In this document: in pieces, positions 46,205-54,988 of the stretch
How the letters are laid out: the number at the start of each line of letters is the position of its first letter
How positions within the stretch are numbered: position 1 is the stretch's first letter
Origin: Bradyrhizobium commune
Lineage (GTDB): Bacteria > Pseudomonadota > Alphaproteobacteria > Rhizobiales > Xanthobacteraceae
Length of the DNA stretch: 64,000 nt
Assembly: GCF_015624505.1 (NCBI RefSeq)
Contig: NZ_CP061379.1
Span: forward strand, 868,001-932,000
Reading direction: 5' to 3'
Position numbers and translations under genes: made by a program
Notes under the pieces: generated by a model
What the model was told of the DNA's origin: nothing
Database searches by the model: none
Seen by the model: the letters and a program-made list of their open reading frames with translations, nothing else

Positions 46205-46975
46205 ATGACCGAGCATGTGCGCATCGAGAACAATGGCGGAATTCTTACCCTCACGCTGGCGCGTCCCGACAAGAAAAATGCGCTGACGGATGCGATGTAC
46301 GGCAAGCTTGCAGACACCGTCGAGTCCGCCGAGTCCGATCCGTCGGTCCGCGTCATCCTGTTCCGCGGCGAGGGTGACATGTTCACCGCCGGCAACGATG
46401 TCGGCGAATTCGCAGCCGTCGCGTCGGGCAAGTCGGAGGGCAGCCGCAACGTCGTGCGCTTCATCCAGTCGCTCGGGCGCAGCAGCCGGCCGCTGGTCGC
46501 GGCTGTGCAGGGCCGCGCCGTCGGCATCGGCACAACCATGCTGTTGCATTGCGACCTCGTCGTGCTCGCCGACAATGCGCAATTGTCGACGCCCTTCGTC
46601 AGCCTGGCGCTGGTACCGGAAGCCGCCTCCAGCCTCTTGATGCCCGCGCGCATCGGCCATGCGCGTGCCTACGAGATGTTTGCGCTCGGCGAGACCGTGC
46701 CGGCCAAGGCCGCGCTGGAATGGGGCCTCGCCAACCGCGTGGTGCCGCTCGACAAGCTCGACGCCGAGGCGCTTGCGCTCGCGCAGCGTCTTGCTCGTCA
46801 GCCGGCCGGCGCACTCACCGCGACCAAGAAGCTGATGCGCAATGGCGAGGCGCTGGTCGCGCAGATGAACGCGGAAGGCGAGCACTTCGCCCAGCGCCTG
46901 CGCACCGCCGAGGCGCGCGAGGCCTTCACGGCGTTTGCCGAGCGCCGTCCGCCTGATTTCACGAAGGTTGCGTGA
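46205..46975 (+). CDS. Enoyl-CoA hydratase/isomerase family protein
   Basis: 256-residue crotonase. Oxyanion-hole residues in FTAGNDVGEF and AVQGRAVGIGTTML, with FVSLALVPEAASSLLMPARI following. The catalytic Glu of classical hydratases lies in the PEAA segment, while the other Glu position appears as Gly/Thr (GIGTTM), so isomerase or other crotonase chemistry is possible. Good AGGAGA ribosome-binding site. Co-transcribed with marR. Confidence 0.88.
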   Translation: MTEHVRIENNGGILTLTLARPDKKNALTDAMYGKLADTVESAESDPSVRVILFRGEGDMFTAGNDVGEFAAVASGKSEGSRNVVRFIQSLGRSSRPLVAAVQGRAVGIGTTMLLHCDLVVLADNAQLSTPFVSLALVPEAASSLLMPARIGHARAYEMFALGETVPAKAALEWGLANRVVPLDKLDAEALALAQRLARQPAGALTATKKLMRNGEALVAQMNAEGEHFAQRLRTAEAREAFTAFAERRPPDFTKVA

Positions 46976-47116
46976 CATGCGCAGGCTGCATAAGGGCTTG
47001 GCAAATCGAGAGGTCCTGGCGGTCCGGAAGTCGCGGCAATTCGATTAAAAGCTTAACGAAACATTGGCATGTCGCGGTGCAAGGTGGCGCTACGTGAAAG
47101 TAGGCCTCGTGACCCC

Positions 47117-49198
47117 ATGACCATGTTTAAGAAATCGGTAAGCTCGCTTCTCCTGACGTTGATGGCTCTGCTGGCGGCCGGTGCGCTCGCCAGCACGGCG
47201 ATCCAGATGGTCGGGGCCTTCGGCCGCTATACCGACAGCATCGAGACCGCGCGGCTTGCCGCTGCCGACAAGGCGATCTTCCACGGCGTGCTGTCCCTGC
47301 GCAACAACCGCGGCGACGCCCAGAGCGCGCTGCTTGGTGACGACGACGCGCGGCCAAAGCTCCAGGCGGCGGAGAAGGCCGAGCAGGGGGGCTATGACGG
47401 CATCACCGCTGCGCTCGCCACGGTCGAATTCGCTCGGCGCGACGAACTTGCGAGCACGCTCAAGCAACGCTGGGGCGACGCTTCACCGCAGTTCCAGCTG
47501 TTCTACGACGAGGCCAAGCGTCCGCGCGCCGAGCGCAAGATCGAGCGGACCAACTCCTGGTACGATGCCGTCACCAAGGTGATCGAGACGGCCAACCTCG
47601 CCTCCACGGCGGTGTCGAACCGCGCCTGGATGAACGATCCCTTCATCGCCCGCATGATCCAGGTCCGTCGCCTCGCCTGGCAGGTGCGCGACCGCTATGG
47701 CATCCATTGCTCGATGCTGCGTTCGAACGTCAACAGCAGCAAGCCGCTCGACGACAACCAGAAGCGGTCGCTGGCGCAGTGGGACGGCACCATCGCGTCC
47801 GGCTGGTCCGGCATGGACGAATTGCTGGCTGCGCCCGACGTTTCCGCAGAGATGATCAGCGCTGCCAAGGACGCGCGCGTGAAGACCGACGGCGTGCTCA
47901 AGCAGATCGGCGATCTCACCAAGAATTTTGACGGCAGCGGCAAGCCCGCAATGGCTGCATCAGAGTGGAACACGCTGTGCCAGTCGCCGTTCCCGCTCAT
48001 TGTCGCGGTCGCCACCAAGGCGCTCGACCAGTCGATTGCGCGTGCCGAAACCGTGCAGGCGAAGGCGCTGACCAATCTCGTGATCCAGTCGCTCGCGTTC
48101 CTGCTGGCGCTCGCCGTGACGCTGGCCGGCGTCTACGTGGTGCGCAATCGCCTGATGCGTCCAGTCCGTGCCATCCTCGACGCCATCGCGCGCATCAGCG
48201 CCCGCGACTATGCGACGCCGGTTCCGCAATCCCGGTATCCCGATGAGTTCGGCACCATGGCGGCCGCACTCGAAAGCCTGCGCGAGAGCGCGGCGACCGC
48301 GGAACGACTGGGCCAGGAACGCGAATCGCAGCAGGCGCTGCAACTCGCCCGCTCCGGCACCGTGGACGAGGCTTGCCGCAGCTTTGACGACACCGTGCAG
48401 GCGGTCATTCACAGCGTGGCCGCGTCGGCCAAGGAGCTCGATGCGACCGCAACCGGCGTGCGGTCGCTGGTCTCGGAGTCGAGCAGCCAGACGGCGGCGG
48501 TATCCTCGGCGGCCGAGCAGGCCACCAACAATCTCGAGACCATCGCGGCTGCGACCGAGGAGCTCTCGGCCTCCGTCGGCGAAATCTCGGCGCAAGTGCA
48601 GTCGAGCGCGCGTGAGGCGCGCGAGGCGGTGTCGCAGGCCGAGCAGACCAACGCCACGGTCGAGATCCTCGACCAGACGGCAAGCCGTATCAGCGAAGTC
48701 GTGAAGATGATCCACGCCATCGCCGGCCAGACCAATTTGCTGGCGCTGAACGCGACCATCGAGGCGGCGCGCGCGGGCGAGGCGGGCCGCGGCTTTGCGG
48801 TCGTCGCCGGCGAGGTCAAGAGCCTCGCGGCGCAGACCGCGACCGCGACGGAAGAAATCTCGCGCCAGGTCGAGGAGATTCAGGGCGCGACCGGCCAGGC
48901 CGTGACGGCGATCCGCGCCATCGGCGGCGCCATCAGCGGCATCGACGAGAAGATGACGGCGATCGCAGCGGCCGTCGAAGAGCAGCGCGCGGCCACCACC
49001 GAGATCTCGCGCAACTTCCAGCAGGCGGCGCAAGGCACGCGCGAGGTCACCGACACCATCGGCAGTGTCGCCAGGCTCAACCAGGAGACCGGCAACGCCG
49101 GCACGGTGCTCTCCGAGTCGGTCAAGAAGATGTCGGCGGATGCCGACCGTCTCCGCGTCGCAGTCGAGGGCTTCCTCGGCGCGGTGAAAACCGCCTAA
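47117..49198 (+). CDS. Methyl-accepting chemotaxis protein
   Basis: 693 residues. TM1 at about 7-33, a long periplasmic sensor of about 280 residues (helical, [26 protein letters not shown]), TM2 at about 320-345 ([18 protein letters not shown]), HAMP, then a long signalling helix pair whose hairpin tip reads [20 protein letters not shown], then [20 protein letters not shown]. No pentapeptide CheR tether at the C-terminus. ATG 47117 removes an unsupported N-terminal extension. Ligand unknown. Confidence 0.93.
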   Translation: MTMFKKSVSSLLLTLMALLAAGALASTAIQMVGAFGRYTDSIETARLAAADKAIFHGVLSLRNNRGDAQSALLGDDDARPKLQAAEKAEQGGYDGITAALATVEFARRDELASTLKQRWGDASPQFQLFYDEAKRPRAERKIERTNSWYDAVTKVIETANLASTAVSNRAWMNDPFIARMIQVRRLAWQVRDRYGIHCSMLRSNVNSSKPLDDNQKRSLAQWDGTIASGWSGMDELLAAPDVSAEMISAAKDARVKTDGVLKQIGDLTKNFDGSGKPAMAASEWNTLCQSPFPLIVAVATKALDQSIARAETVQAKALTNLVIQSLAFLLALAVTLAGVYVVRNRLMRPVRAILDAIARISARDYATPVPQSRYPDEFGTMAAALESLRESAATAERLGQERESQQALQLARSGTVDEACRSFDDTVQAVIHSVAASAKELDATATGVRSLVSESSSQTAAVSSAAEQATNNLETIAAATEELSASVGEISAQVQSSAREAREAVSQAEQTNATVEILDQTASRISEVVKMIHAIAGQTNLLALNATIEAARAGEAGRGFAVVAGEVKSLAAQTATATEEISRQVEEIQGATGQAVTAIRAIGGAISGIDEKMTAIAAAVEEQRAATTEISRNFQQAAQGTREVTDTIGSVARLNQETGNAGTVLSESVKKMSADADRLRVAVEGFLGAVKTA

Positions 49199-49322
49199 CC
49201 TTCACATCCCTGTTCCAACGACAGGCGGATCGGCATTGCCGCCGATCCGCGCGCCGAGTACATCTGTGACGCCGCGTGAGCGCGGTGACGGATGTGCAAG
49301 ACGATCAGGGATGGAGAGCTCG

Positions 49323-50264
49323 ATGCCGGTCACGCCACACAACAAGGCCCAGCGCCCCTATCGCGGCGTGTTCCCGGTCGCGCCCACCATCTTCGATGAA
49401 CGTGGCGAGCTCGACCTCGACGGACAGCGCCGCTGCATCGATTTCATGATCGATGCCGGCTCGCACGGAATCTGCATTCTCGCCAATTTCTCCGAGCAGT
49501 TCGTGCTCACCGATGCCGAGCGCGAAACCGTCATGCATGCGGTATTGGAGCATGTCGCGGGCCGCGTGCCCGTGATCGTCACCACCACCCATTTCAGCTC
49601 GGCCGTGTGTGCTGCGCGCAGCAAGCAGGCCGAGGCGGCAGGTGCCGCCATGGTCATGGTCATGCCGCCCTATCACGGCGCGACGTTTCGGGTGCCGGAG
49701 AAAAGCGTCGTGGAATTCTTCAAGGTGCTGTCGGACGCGATCGACATCCCGATCATGATCCAGGACGCGCCGGTTGCGGGCACGCCGTTGTCGGTCGAGC
49801 TGCTGGCGCGGCTGTCGCGCGAATTTTCCAATATCCGCTATTTCAAGATCGAGGTGCCCGGCGCGGCCACAAAGCTCCGCAGCCTGATCGAGGCGGGCGG
49901 CAAGGACATCGAAGGCCCGTGGGACGGCGAGGAGGCGATCACGCTGCTCGCCGATCTCGACGCCGGCGCGACCGGCGCCATGACCGGCGGCGGCTATCCC
50001 GATGGCATCCGCCAGATCATCGATCCGTATTTTGCGGGAAAGCGCGAGGAGGCGAAGGCCGCCTATGAACGCTGGTTGCCGCTGATCAATTACGAGAACC
50101 GCCAATGCGGCCTGATCGCCTGCAAGGTGATGATGCAGGCGGGCGGCGTGATCAAGTCGGACGCGGTACGGCATCCGTTGCAACCGCTGCATCCGGCCAC
50201 GCGGGCGGGGCTGCTGGAATTGGCAAAGGAGCGCGACGCGCTGGCGTTGCGGTGGGGGAAGTAG
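49323..50264 (+). CDS. DHDPS-family aldolase/dehydratase
   Basis: 313 residues, TIM-barrel. The Schiff-base Lys is probably Lys175 in IRYFKIEVPGAATKLRS. The usual YNxP motif is replaced by MIQDAPVAGTPL, and the GTTGE loop by LANFSEQF, so it is not a standard dihydrodipicolinate synthase. It could be a sugar-acid dehydratase such as L-2-keto-3-deoxyarabonate dehydratase (similar family and length). ATG 49323 with GGAGAG is preferred to 49311. It stands alone, just before the phosphonate locus. Confidence 0.82.
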   Translation: MPVTPHNKAQRPYRGVFPVAPTIFDERGELDLDGQRRCIDFMIDAGSHGICILANFSEQFVLTDAERETVMHAVLEHVAGRVPVIVTTTHFSSAVCAARSKQAEAAGAAMVMVMPPYHGATFRVPEKSVVEFFKVLSDAIDIPIMIQDAPVAGTPLSVELLARLSREFSNIRYFKIEVPGAATKLRSLIEAGGKDIEGPWDGEEAITLLADLDAGATGAMTGGGYPDGIRQIIDPYFAGKREEAKAAYERWLPLINYENRQCGLIACKVMMQAGGVIKSDAVRHPLQPLHPATRAGLLELAKERDALALRWGK

Positions 50265-50282
50265 TGTCGCACACTCCACAGT

Positions 50283-50374
50283 CGTAGGGTGGGCAAAGCG
50301 AAGCGTGCCCACCAATTTGTATGCCTCAGGTAAGACTGGTGGGCACGGCGCTCCGCGCCTTTGCCCACCCTACG
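50283..50374. repeat. Palindromic repeat, CGTAGGGTGGGC family, copy 1
   Basis: Begins CGTAGGGTGGGCAAAGCGAA and ends CCTTTGCCCACCCTACG, with an inner AAGCGTGCCCACC / GGTGGGCACGGCG pair. A second member occurs at 56727-56824 with the same arms, and both flank parts of the phosphonate locus. It overlaps the DUF1045 stop by a few bases and may define the 3' end of that transcript. Confidence 0.9.
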
Positions 50375-51074
50375 AAGGTTGCACCAGCGCCCACTCGCCG
50401 ATGATGCGGAATCTTGCCTTGGCATCATCCTGCCTGAACAGCGCAATGCGATCGATCGTCAGCCTGTCAAGCTTCAACGTCGCAAACCGCGTGCGCAGCA
50501 TCGCCAAGATCGGCCCGCGCCGTTCCGCATCGAGCCGCCCCGTCAGCGTCATGTGGAAGCGAAATTCTTCGATCACGTAAGGATAACCCCAGCGGTCGAG
50601 ATAGTCGCGCTGCCGCTCGGTCAGCTTCTCAGGTCTGCGCCGCACGCGATCTTCTGCGGTGAGAGCGGCGCGAAAGCTGTCGAATTCGCGCACGCAATCG
50701 GCGGCGAGCTGCTGGAGCTCGGCGACCGGCTCGGCCGGAATCACGGCAATGAACCCGCTGATGGAATCGACCACGGGGCGGATCACCGGGATCGGCCGCG
50801 CGGTGCCGGCAAACGACGCGCAGGCAGTCGTGAGCTCAGCCTCGGTCGTGCCGGGCGCGAGCGCCATCGGCGCCTTCAGCGTGGCGTGATAGCCGTACTT
50901 GCGGGGATCGCTGCTGACGTCGCGCCAATCCGGCGCGACACGCAATGCATCTTCCGGAAAGGGCAATTCGCCGCCGGTGTAGGCATCGTAGCCGAGCAGA
51001 TCCGCGCCGAAGCGCGACAGCGCATGGTCGGCACCGGCGGCAAAATAGATCGCGTAGCGGGGGAAACCTGTCAT
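50370..51074 (-). CDS. DUF1045 phosphonate-locus protein, 2H-phosphoesterase-like
   Basis: 234 residues. Two short motifs HATL (His63, in KYGYHATLKAPMAL) and HMTL (His174, in EEFRFHMTLTGR) match the HxTx pair that defines 2H phosphoesterases, which cleave cyclic phosphodiesters. DUF1045 proteins are a known companion of C-P lyase clusters (putative phosphonate metabolism proteins). Here it ends a three-gene minus-strand unit behind a PhnM-like gene. I infer, without proof, that it could hydrolyse 5-phosphoribosyl 1,2-cyclic phosphate, the job of PhnP, which is not visible in this window. Confidence 0.85.
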   Translation of the reverse strand: MTGFPRYAIYFAAGADHALSRFGADLLGYDAYTGGELPFPEDALRVAPDWRDVSSDPRKYGYHATLKAPMALAPGTTEAELTTACASFAGTARPIPVIRPVVDSISGFIAVIPAEPVAELQQLAADCVREFDSFRAALTAEDRVRRRPEKLTERQRDYLDRWGYPYVIEEFRFHMTLTGRLDAERRGPILAMLRTRFATLKLDRLTIDRIALFRQDDAKARFRIIGEWALVQPS

Positions 51075-51092
51075 TGCCTCAGCATAACCGAT

Positions 51093-52286
51093 CTATGCCG
51101 CGACAACAGTCTCGCGCGGCGTCGCCGCCGCGCCGAGCAGCCGCGTCGCGTCGGTCAGATGCACGAGCTTTCCGGCAGCGATCACCGCAACGAGCCGCGG
51201 CCGCAGCGGCTCGCTGCCGTCGACCAGCAGAATGTCGGCGCGGCGCCCGGCAGCGAGCGTGCCGCGATCGGCAAGGCCGGTCGCTTGGGCCGGTGCGGCT
51301 GAGACCAGTTTCCAGGCCTCGGTCAGTGGCAGCACGCCGTCGGCCGCGAGCCGGAACGTGGCGAGCAGCGGCGCAGGGTAGTAGTAATCCGACGCCAGCA
51401 CCGAGCAGAGCCCTTTTGCGATCATGTCGGACGCCCTGGTCCAGCCGGTGTGGCTGCCGCCGCGCAAGACATTCGGCGCGCCGTAGACGATGGCATCGCC
51501 ATGGTTCGCGGCCTCGCGCGCCGTCTCCTCGTTGACCGGAAATTCGGCGAGCGTCACGCCCATCTCGCGAAATGCCCGGCGCATCGCCGGCGTGGCATCG
51601 TCATGCGAGAGCATCCGGACCTCGGCGCTGCGTGCCGCAGCAGCGAGCCGGATGATCGACGCCGGAACGTCGGCTGCGCGTGACACGATATGGGCGACGA
51701 GCCTGTCAAAATCCTCGCTCGACAGTCCCGTGCGCTCCACCATGCGGTTGCGCTTGCGCGGATTGGAGATGTCGGCGACGACCCCGTCCATGTGGTCGTT
51801 GAAGGCGAACAGGTCGACACGGCCCTCGGCGAGCCACTGGCCGATCTCGGCCTCGGCGTCGAGATTGTAGGTCTCGTGCCGCAGATGGAAGCGGGTATCG
51901 GCGGCGAAATGCGGGCGCTGCCGCTCGATCGCCTCGAGCAGGCGCCGCGCATTGTCGCCGCTGCGCAGCCCCGGCTCCCACGACCAGGTCGTCGCGTGGA
52001 ACACCGTGGTGATGCCGTTGCTGATGACCTGGCGGTCGGTGTCGGCGAGCGCGACGTCGATCGGGAAATCGACGCCGGCGCGCGGCATCATCTGCCGCTC
52101 GAAGGCGTCGCCATGGAGATCGACGATGCCGGGCAGCACCAGCAAATTGCGGGCGTCGATCGCCAGCCGCGCGCGACCGCGGGGCGCATCGACCTGCGCG
52201 ATGTCCGTGCCGGACACGGCGAGTGAAGTTTCGACGAGCTCGGAGCCGATCAGGGCCCGGCCACCTTCAAGGAAAATGTCTGTCAC
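51093..52286 (-). CDS. PhnM-like amidohydrolase (second, divergent copy)
   Basis: 397 residues from a GTG start. It overlaps the upstream acetyltransferase gene by 4 bp (GTGA). Amidohydrolase fold with [20 protein letters not shown] as the first metal motif (PhnM has LPGLIELHTD), [20 protein letters not shown] and [10 protein letters not shown] (later His/Asp), [15 protein letters not shown], and SDYYYPAP. It lacks the SLMDHTPGQRQF segment of canonical PhnM, with [20 protein letters not shown] instead. Possibly a paralogue acting on another ribosyl phosphonate or triphosphate. A canonical phnM lies at 62280. Confidence 0.85.
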   Translation of the reverse strand: MTDIFLEGGRALIGSELVETSLAVSGTDIAQVDAPRGRARLAIDARNLLVLPGIVDLHGDAFERQMMPRAGVDFPIDVALADTDRQVISNGITTVFHATTWSWEPGLRSGDNARRLLEAIERQRPHFAADTRFHLRHETYNLDAEAEIGQWLAEGRVDLFAFNDHMDGVVADISNPRKRNRMVERTGLSSEDFDRLVAHIVSRAADVPASIIRLAAAARSAEVRMLSHDDATPAMRRAFREMGVTLAEFPVNEETAREAANHGDAIVYGAPNVLRGGSHTGWTRASDMIAKGLCSVLASDYYYPAPLLATFRLAADGVLPLTEAWKLVSAAPAQATGLADRGTLAAGRRADILLVDGSEPLRPRLVAVIAAGKLVHLTDATRLLGAAATPRETVVAA

Positions 52287-52939
52287 GCGACCACGGTTCG
52301 TTTGCTGGCAGAGGAATGTGCTCCTGCTTCGTATGTCGTCAGGAAATCTTCAATCGCGAGCTTGCGGAAATCGGGCAGCGCTGCACGCAATTTGTCGTGA
52401 TCCCAGTCCCACCATGCCAGCCTTGCAAGCCGTCCGGCAACCTCTTCCGAGAACCGGCGGCGCACGATCCGCGCCGGATTGCCGGCGACGATGGCGTAGG
52501 CCGGCACGTCCTTGGTGACGATGGCGCCGGCCGCGATCACCGCGCCGGTGCCGATGTTGCGGCCGGGCAGCACGATCGCGCCATGGCCGATCCAGACGTC
52601 ATGGCCGATATGGACGTGATGCTGGCGCCGCCAGTCGAAGAATTCCTCGTCGTCGCTCTCGCCCGGGAAGTAGGCACTGGAGCGATAGGTGAAATGCGCC
52701 TGCGTCGCGCGATGCATCGGATGATTGCCGGGATTGATGCGCGTCACCGCCGCAATCGAGCAGAATTTTCCGATCGTCGTGTAGGTGATCTCTGCGTCGT
52801 TCACGACGTAGGAATAATCTCCCATCGCGACTTCATGCAGGATGGTGCGGGCGCCGACCTCGGTATAGGCGCCAAGCCTGGTCTCGTGCAGCTTCGCCGA
52901 AGGATCGATGGTCGGCTGGACCGAAAGCACCTTGGCCAT
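52283..52939 (-). CDS. Hexapeptide-repeat acetyltransferase of the phosphonate locus
   Basis: 218 residues from ATG 52939, first in the minus-strand unit and just downstream of a Pho-box. Left-handed beta-helix repeats start [20 protein letters not shown], and the xenobiotic acetyltransferase signature [20 protein letters not shown] is followed by [20 protein letters not shown]. It resembles the LpxA/chloramphenicol-acetyltransferase-like proteins found in phn loci (phosphonate transferase-hexapeptide family). May acetylate aminoalkylphosphonates, the task of PhnO in E. coli. Upstream reading in the same frame (to 54124) is antisense to phnC and not coding. Confidence 0.85.
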   Translation of the reverse strand: MAKVLSVQPTIDPSAKLHETRLGAYTEVGARTILHEVAMGDYSYVVNDAEITYTTIGKFCSIAAVTRINPGNHPMHRATQAHFTYRSSAYFPGESDDEEFFDWRRQHHVHIGHDVWIGHGAIVLPGRNIGTGAVIAAGAIVTKDVPAYAIVAGNPARIVRRRFSEEVAGRLARLAWWDWDHDKLRAALPDFRKLAIEDFLTTYEAGAHSSASKRTVVA

Positions 52940-52986
52940 GCTGCATCCGAAAATTCGAGGGCGGGCGCCCGTCATCGAGTCGCTTG

Positions 52987-53015
52987 ATGACAATGTCATG
53001 ACGAAGCGATGACAG
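52987..53015 (-). promoter_or_regulatory. Pho box for the acetyltransferase/PhnM-like/DUF1045 unit
   Basis: On the minus strand CTGTCAT (53015-53009), TCGTCAT (53004-52998) and TTGTCAT (52993-52987) are three 7-mers with an exact 11-bp period. The first is a perfect consensus, and the other two have five and six of seven. The last unit is 48 bp before the acetyltransferase ATG. This is the best PhoB site in the window. Confidence 0.8.
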
Positions 53016-53052
53016 GGGACGAGGTGTGTAGGATCGCCGCACCGCAGCGTGC

Positions 53053-53081
53053 GTGTCACACAACTGTCAAGCGCCGGCGAT
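53053..53081 (+). promoter_or_regulatory. Pho box for phnC-phnE
   Basis: GTGTCAC (53053-53059), CTGTCAA (53064-53070) and CGGCGAT (53075-53081) follow an 11-bp period on the plus strand, with 5, 6 and 4 matches to CTGTCAT. The site ends 32 bp before the phnC ATG. It is back to back with the minus-strand Pho box 38 bp to the left, so PhoB would control both directions. Confidence 0.65.
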
Positions 53082-53113
53082 AGCGGTGGGAGCCAGCTAC
53101 TCTGGAGCCCTGC

Positions 53114-53923
53114 ATGCTGGTGGTGGAAGGTCTGACGTGCCGCTTCGGCGCAAAAGCCGCGGTGGACGACGCTTCGTTTCAAATTGCCCCCGGCAGCTTC
53201 GTCGGTGTGATCGGGCGCTCCGGCGCCGGCAAATCGACCATGCTGCGCATGATCAATCGCCTCGCGACGCCGACACAGGGCCGCATCCTGTTCGACGGCC
53301 TCGACGTCACCGCGCTGCGCGGCAAGGAGCTGCGGCAGTGGCGGGCGCGCTCCGCGATGATCTTCCAGCAGTTCAACCTGGTCGGCCGGCTCGACGTTCT
53401 GACCAACGTCTTGATGGGACGTCTGGCCACCATGCCGGCCTGGCGCTCGCTGTCGCAGATCTGGCCCGAGCAGGACAAGGCGCTGGCGATGTCGGCGCTC
53501 GAGCAGTTCGATATCGCAGCACTCGCCGCCCAGCGCGCCGACCAGCTCTCCGGCGGCCAGCAGCAGCGCGTGGCGATTGCCCGTGCCCTGGTGCAGCAGC
53601 CCGACATCATCCTTGCCGACGAGCCGATCGCCTCGCTCGACCCGCGCAACACCAAGATCGTGATGGATGCGCTTTTGCGCATCAACAAGCATTTCGGCAT
53701 CACCGTGCTCTGCAACCTGCATTCGCTCGACCTGGCGCGCAGCTATTGCGACCGCCTGATCGGCATGGCGCAGGGCCGGGTGGTGTTCGACGGCGCGCCG
53801 GCGGAGCTGACCGATCTGGTTGCGCGCGAGCTCTACGATCTCGAAGCCGCCGACGTCATGGGCGGCACGCCTGCGCCGGCGCCCGAGGGTGTCCCGGCGC
53901 TCGGAACCGCCGCTGCGGCTTGA
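53114..53923 (+). CDS. phnC: Phosphonate ABC transporter ATP-binding protein
   Basis: 269 residues. Walker [11 protein letters not shown]-loop [23 protein letters not shown] signature [12 protein letters not shown], Walker [11 protein letters not shown]. The [15 protein letters not shown] stretch is specific to PhnC. Starts at ATG 53114 with a GGAG site. Energises PhnE1E2 import of phosphonates or phosphite delivered by PhnD. Confidence 0.96.
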   Translation: MLVVEGLTCRFGAKAAVDDASFQIAPGSFVGVIGRSGAGKSTMLRMINRLATPTQGRILFDGLDVTALRGKELRQWRARSAMIFQQFNLVGRLDVLTNVLMGRLATMPAWRSLSQIWPEQDKALAMSALEQFDIAALAAQRADQLSGGQQQRVAIARALVQQPDIILADEPIASLDPRNTKIVMDALLRINKHFGITVLCNLHSLDLARSYCDRLIGMAQGRVVFDGAPAELTDLVARELYDLEAADVMGGTPAPAPEGVPALGTAAAA

Positions 53924-53987
53924 GCCGCGGCGCACCTGTCGTTGCCCGTTTTTGCGTCCACCGATCCCAACCGATGAAGAGGGTATC

Positions 53988-54917
53988 ATGATCACTCGCA
54001 GATTAATTCTTGCCGGCGCCGCCGCGCTCACCTTCGCCGGATCCGCCTCCGCCGAAGACTGGAAGACCAAATACCCGGAGATCACCTTCGCCGTGATCCC
54101 GGCCGAGAACGGCTCCGGCGTCACCGAGCGTTACGGCCCCTTCATCAACTACCTGTCGAAGGAGCTCGGTGTGAAGGTGACGCTGCGTGTCGCCAACGAC
54201 TACGCCGCGGTCATCGAGGGGCAGCGCGCTGGCAACATCCACATCGGCTACTACGGCCCGGCCTCGTTCGCCCGCGCCCGCCTGACCGGCGTCAAGACCG
54301 ACGCCTTCGTCATCGACGTCAATGCCGACGGCTCGAAGGGCTATTACTCGGTGTTCTACGTGCTGGCGAAGTCGCCGTACCAGAAGATCGAAGACCTCAA
54401 GGGCAAGAACCTTGGCCTGGTCGATCCGAACTCGACCTCGGGCAACAACATGCCGCGCTTCAAGCTGAACGCGATGGGCATCGATCCCGACGCCTATTTC
54501 TCCAAGGTCGTCTTCACCGGCAGCCACGAGAATGCCGTGCTGGCGCTGGCCCAGGGCACCGTCGACGTCGCCGCCAATTGGTGGAACGCCGACGACGATT
54601 CCAACCTGACCCGCATGCTCAACAAGGGCATGGTTAAGTCGACCGACGGCACCGTGATGAAGAAGGAAGACTTCCGCATCATTGTGAAGTCCGACCTCAT
54701 CATCAACTCGCCCTACGCCTATCTCAGCGATCTGCCCGACGACATGAAGGCCGCGATCAAGAAGGCCTTCCTCGATGCGGCGCAGAAGGATCCCGAGGCG
54801 TTCAAGAAGCTCTCCGACGGCAAGAACAAGCCGTGGGAGCCGATCGCCAACGACGATTACAACAAGACCATCGAGCTGATTAAGTTCGTCGACGCTTTGC
54901 GCAAGAAGGCGTCCTGA
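53988..54917 (+). CDS. phnD: Phosphonate ABC transporter substrate-binding protein
   Basis: 309 residues with signal peptide [20 protein letters not shown]. The mature part opens [20 protein letters not shown]. Phosphonate-site residues are seen in [19 protein letters not shown] and [20 protein letters not shown]. Periplasmic. GAAGAGG ribosome-binding site before ATG 53988. The upstream extension overlaps phnC and is not coding. Confidence 0.95.
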   Translation: MITRRLILAGAAALTFAGSASAEDWKTKYPEITFAVIPAENGSGVTERYGPFINYLSKELGVKVTLRVANDYAAVIEGQRAGNIHIGYYGPASFARARLTGVKTDAFVIDVNADGSKGYYSVFYVLAKSPYQKIEDLKGKNLGLVDPNSTSGNNMPRFKLNAMGIDPDAYFSKVVFTGSHENAVLALAQGTVDVAANWWNADDDSNLTRMLNKGMVKSTDGTVMKKEDFRIIVKSDLIINSPYAYLSDLPDDMKAAIKKAFLDAAQKDPEAFKKLSDGKNKPWEPIANDDYNKTIELIKFVDALRKKAS

Positions 54918-54939
54918 TTTCGTCGGGACGACGCTACTC

Positions 54940-54970
54940 GAGCCGGGTCGATGGACCCGGCTCTTTTCTT
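54940..54970 (+). terminator. Intrinsic terminator/attenuator between phnD and phnE1
   Basis: GAGCCGGGTC-GATG-GACCCGGCTC (54940-54963) is a perfect 10-bp stem with a 4-base loop, followed by TTTTCTT. It sits in the 71-bp gap after the binding-protein gene. Partial termination here would give more PhnD than permease, a common stoichiometry for ABC importers. The phnE1 ATG is 18 bp downstream. Confidence 0.8.
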
Positions 54971-54988
54971 GATGGACCCGTGTGATCG

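Noticed and set aside
52940..54124. In-frame upstream extension fusing the acetyltransferase to a larger 613-residue protein
   Set aside because: The extension is antisense to phnC and crosses both Pho boxes. ATG 52939 gives the complete hexapeptide protein.
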